In this document: positions 61,606 to 64,000 of the stretch, one piece after another | Position numbering within the stretch: the first letter of the stretch is position 1 | How the letters are laid out: the number at the start of each line of letters is the position of its first letter | Source of the DNA: Palsa-870 sp035937155 | GTDB taxonomy: Bacteria > Chloroflexota > Dormibacteria > Dormibacterales > Dormibacteraceae | DNA length: 64,000 nucleotides | Assembly: GCA_035937155.1 (NCBI GenBank) | Contig: DASYVJ010000086.1 | Span: 62,001-126,000, forward strand | Direction: 5' to 3' | Made by a program: the position numbers and the translations under genes | The notes under the pieces: generated by a model | Database searches by the model: none | Seen by the model: the letters and a program-made list of their open reading frames with translations, nothing else | Told to the model about the DNA's origin: nothing

Positions 61606-62655
61606 TTGAAACTGCCCATCCCGCCCGACATGGAGCCGATGCTCTCGGCGCCTGCGGAAGGCATCCCGAAAGGCGACAGCTGGGAGTACGAGCCCAAATG
61701 GGACGGCTTCCGGACGCTGGTCTTCCGAGATGGCGACAAGGTCGAGCTCATCAGCCGCGGTGGCCGTTCAATGACCCGCTACTTCCCGGAGCTCGTGACC
61801 CCCTTCCGCGGGCTTCGCGAACCGCAGGTGGTGCTGGATGGCGAGGTGGTCGTCGTCGCTGAAAATGGGCTGGACTTCGGCGCGCTCCAGCTGCGAGTTC
61901 ACCCGGCAGAATCGCGGGTCAGGATGCTGAGCGAAGCCACGCCGGCCTGGTTCATCGCCTTTGACCTCCTGGCCGAGGGTGGTGACGACCTGCGCAAGCT
62001 GCCGCTGGGAGAGCGGCGCAAGCGCCTCGAGCGCCTGCTCAAAGGCGTCAAGCAGCCGATCTTCCTGACCCCTTATACCCGCGATCATGCGACCGCCGAG
62101 AGCTGGTTCGAGCGCTTCGAAGGCGCTGGGCTCGACGGCGTCATCGCCAAGTCGTGGGAGGGCGCTTACGTCCCAGGCAAACGGCTGTGGGTGAAGATCA
62201 AGCACCAGCGCACGGCTGACTGCGTCGTGATCGGATGGCGCAAATCGAATGATGGGTCGTCGCTGGGGTCATTGCTGCTCGGCCTGTACGACAAGAAGGG
62301 AACGATGCACTACGTCGGCCACACGTCTTCTTTCAGCGCCGCCGAACGCAAGGAGTTGATCGCAAAGCTGAAGCCTCTGACCACCGAGATCCCTGAGTCG
62401 GAGTGGAAAGCGAACCCCGGCCGCATGCCGGGCGGAGTGAGCCGGTGGTCGCGCGGCAAGGAAGCGGAGTGGGTTGCGGTGCGCCCGGAGCTTGTCTGCG
62501 AAGTCGCCTACGACAAGCTCGAGGCGGGCGAGCGCTTCCGCCACGCGACGCGGTTCCTACGCTGGCGAACCGACAAGGCTCCGCGCAAGTGCGACTTCGA
62601 CCAGATCGCGTCAGCGGCCGAGTTCGACGTGCGTGGGATCTTTGGGAGCAAGTAG
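61606..62655 (+). CDS. ATP-dependent DNA ligase (LigC/LigD-like)
   Basis: 349 aa from TTG 61606. Motif I EPKWDGFR with the AMP-binding Lys31, motif III LDGEVVV, motif IV GLDGVIAKSWEGAYVPG, motif V WVKIKHQRTADCVVIG, then an OB-fold (HYVGHTSSFSAAERKEL). Stand-alone ligase without polymerase or phosphoesterase domains; no Ku in the window. Likely a backup repair ligase. Confidence 0.9.
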   Translation: MKLPIPPDMEPMLSAPAEGIPKGDSWEYEPKWDGFRTLVFRDGDKVELISRGGRSMTRYFPELVTPFRGLREPQVVLDGEVVVVAENGLDFGALQLRVHPAESRVRMLSEATPAWFIAFDLLAEGGDDLRKLPLGERRKRLERLLKGVKQPIFLTPYTRDHATAESWFERFEGAGLDGVIAKSWEGAYVPGKRLWVKIKHQRTADCVVIGWRKSNDGSSLGSLLLGLYDKKGTMHYVGHTSSFSAAERKELIAKLKPLTTEIPESEWKANPGRMPGGVSRWSRGKEAEWVAVRPELVCEVAYDKLEAGERFRHATRFLRWRTDKAPRKCDFDQIASAAEFDVRGIFGSK

Positions 62656-63327
62656 CAGCGGCCGCGCGCCCGGACCGCCGGGCCCGTAGTACTTCATAGC
62701 GGCGCGGCCCAACCCGGTAACCGCCAGCCAGTCAAAGCCGGCTCCCGCCGCAACTCCAACACCGAGCGGCACGACGCGCGCCGCCACCTTCGCCGCACCT
62801 GTCGTCGCGAAGCGAGCGAGGATGCGCGTGACGAATCGTCCGCCACCGTGCATGAGGAGAAGGCTTGGCAGGCGGCGGAAAGCGGCCACCGCGATGCGCT
62901 CTCCGCCTGCGACCAGCACATCTTCGCGCAGCTTGACCGCGCCGCTGGTGATGCCGACGACGACAAGCGCCTCGATCACGCGCTCATCTGAGTTGCCGAG
63001 CTCGTGACCGAAGATCGAAGCGATCCCCAACACCAGCTCTATCTCCTGCTCGAGCGCGTAAATGGTCTGGCTCGTGATGGTCCCGATCGCGAGCAACGTA
63101 CCGAGTCCAGGTGCGATGGAGACAGCCCCGCTCAAAGCGCCGGTTGCTGCGACGCGGCGCCGCGTGGAACGGATGAGCGCCAGCGCAAGTTGATGATTGG
63201 TGTAGTTCGGATAGGTCGCCCGGAGCTGCTCGACCTTCGCCTGGATGGCGGGCTCGCGGTTCCGCACCGCGTGGGTGAGAGCGCCGAGCACCGTACGGAG
63301 CTGCGGCGGCAGGTGATCGAGATCCAC
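62611..63327 (-). CDS. EcsC family protein
   Basis: 238 aa from GTG 63327. Gly/Ala-rich helices (SIAPGLGTLLAIGTITSQTIYALEQEIELVLGIA) and a charged amphipathic part fit the EcsC family, linked in Bacillus to an ABC transporter. The 3' end overlaps the ligase 3' end by 45 nt in convergent orientation. Confidence 0.65.
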   Translation of the reverse strand: MDLDHLPPQLRTVLGALTHAVRNREPAIQAKVEQLRATYPNYTNHQLALALIRSTRRRVAATGALSGAVSIAPGLGTLLAIGTITSQTIYALEQEIELVLGIASIFGHELGNSDERVIEALVVVGITSGAVKLREDVLVAGGERIAVAAFRRLPSLLLMHGGGRFVTRILARFATTGAAKVAARVVPLGVGVAAGAGFDWLAVTGLGRAAMKYYGPGGPGARPLLLAPKDPTHVELGR

Positions 63328-63423
63328 TTCCAGAAGCGTACAGCGAGGCCCCGCGGCGGTCACGCGGGAGTGCTCAAACGAGAAGGAGTCGCACATGGGG
63401 GTACCCGAACTGAATACGAAGTT

Positions 63424-63436
63424 GCGACTAAGTCGC
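63424..63436. promoter_or_regulatory. Palindrome upstream of the Ni/Co transporter
   Basis: GCGAC-TAA-GTCGC, perfect 5-bp arms, about 10 nt before the -10-like TAGGCT (63446-63451). Good position for a repressor operator. Confidence 0.4.
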
Positions 63437-63445
63437 GATAAGCCT

Positions 63446-63451
63446 TAGGCT
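63446..63451 (+). promoter_or_regulatory. Candidate -10 (leaderless)
   Basis: TAGGCT with 6 nt to GTG 63458; supports that start. Confidence 0.4.
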
Positions 63452-63457
63452 CCACGC

Positions 63458-64000
63458 GTGGCTTCTATGAGCGCTCTGCTGCGAGATTCCTTCGATAGGG
63501 GAGAACGCAGGCGCCTGATGGGATTCTTCGGCGGGGTGGGCTTGCTGCACGTCGCCGGCTGGGGGCTGCTGTTCGCCGTCGCCGCCGGCCAGCCGACGAT
63601 CCTGGCCCTGGGTGGCCTCGCTTACACCTTTGGGCTGAGGCACGCCTTCGACGCGGACCACATCGCGGCCATCGACAACACGACGCGCAAGCTTCTCCAG
63701 GACGGTCGCAAGCCTGTTGGTGTCGGCTTCTTCTTCTCGCTCGGGCATTCCACGGTCGTCTTTCTGGTCGCGGCCGCACTGGGCCTGGCGGTCAAGTGGA
63801 TCTTCGACGGCGGTCAGCTGACAAGCGTTGGCGGCGTCCTGGGAACTGTCGTGTCGGGTGGTTTCCTCGTCCTGATCGGCGTGCTCAACCTGATCGTCCT
63901 GGTCGACGTAGTACGCGTCTACAGGCGCTTGAAGTCGGGCGAGTACGACGAAGAATCTCTGGAGCTCGACCTCACCGCCGGCGGCTTCATGAGCCGCATC
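63458..64000 (+). CDS. Nickel/cobalt transporter (NiCoT), cut by window end
   Basis: First 181 codons only. MASMSALLRDSFDRGERRRL, then helices and the signature RHAFDADHIAAIDNTTRKL (His and Asp metal ligands) and FFFSLGHSTVVFLVAA, diagnostic for NiCoT permeases of Ni2+ or Co2+. GTG 63458 chosen for the -10 spacing (ATG 63467 is an alternative). Upstream palindrome may be a metal-responsive operator. Confidence 0.9.
   Translation, partial: MASMSALLRDSFDRGERRRLMGFFGGVGLLHVAGWGLLFAVAAGQPTILALGGLAYTFGLRHAFDADHIAAIDNTTRKLLQDGRKPVGVGFFFSLGHSTVVFLVAAALGLAVKWIFDGGQLTSVGGVLGTVVSGGFLVLIGVLNLIVLVDVVRVYRRLKSGEYDEESLELDLTAGGFMSRI

Overview
High-GC chromosomal DNA from a bacterium. The gene repertoire (Tad pilus ATPases and platform proteins, FtsE/FtsX with a coiled-coil M23 hydrolase, long-form HPF, TatA plus TatC without TatB, a CobA-HemD fusion, an LLM-class oxidoreductase, a YWDGQRW-type DUF2510 motif) fits a terrestrial Actinobacteria- or Chloroflexota/Dormibacterota-like lineage. 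I cannot place it further by reading. Starts are often GTG or TTG, and several genes have a -10-like hexamer about 6 nt before the start codon, which suggests common leaderless transcription.

Layout. 0-5 kb: Tad secretion-pilus genes (cpaB, cpaF, tadB, tadC) and a YetF-type membrane protein. 5-17 kb: housekeeping run with an alpha/beta hydrolase, DUF192, comF, a second cpaF, raiA/hpf, secA, prfB (with the classic programmed +1 frameshift), ftsE, ftsX, an M23 peptidase, ctpA and tRNA-Val. 17-20 kb: a decayed patch around tRNA-Phe holding several frame-broken small genes. 20-28.5 kb: YwaF-like protein, LLM oxidoreductase, malate synthase, two paralogous small proteins, dedA, lipB, lipA and a 2-oxoacid dehydrogenase E2.

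29.2-44.9 kb: integrated mobile DNA at the 3' end of tRNA-Cys. A 44-bp piece of the tRNA gene occurs three times (29205, 30409, 44874). The outer pair of the last two encloses a 14.5-kb element with tyrosine integrase, excisionase-like proteins, a RepA-like AAA ATPase (frame-broken), small and large terminase, a DUF2958 operon, an HEAGH zinc peptidase, two likely cargo genes (cupin; ABM-like) and a ribosomal-protein-bS21-like gene. I see no portal, capsid or tail gene, so it reads as a phage-satellite-like element or a defective prophage. The 1.2 kb between the first two copies is a deletion remnant of a related element.

45-64 kb: chromosome again, with a flavin reductase, zincin, 3-hydroxyacyl-CoA dehydrogenase, an odd class I tRNA with a UAA anticodon, a response regulator, murI, a polyprenyl synthase, the CobA-HemD fusion, a membrane cyclophilin, tatA-tatC-rph-rdgB, an ECF sigma factor, nitroreductase, broken DUF1003, tRNA-Pro, a serine hydrolase, NfeD plus flotillin, an ATP-dependent DNA ligase, an EcsC-like protein and the start of a nickel/cobalt transporter cut by the window end.
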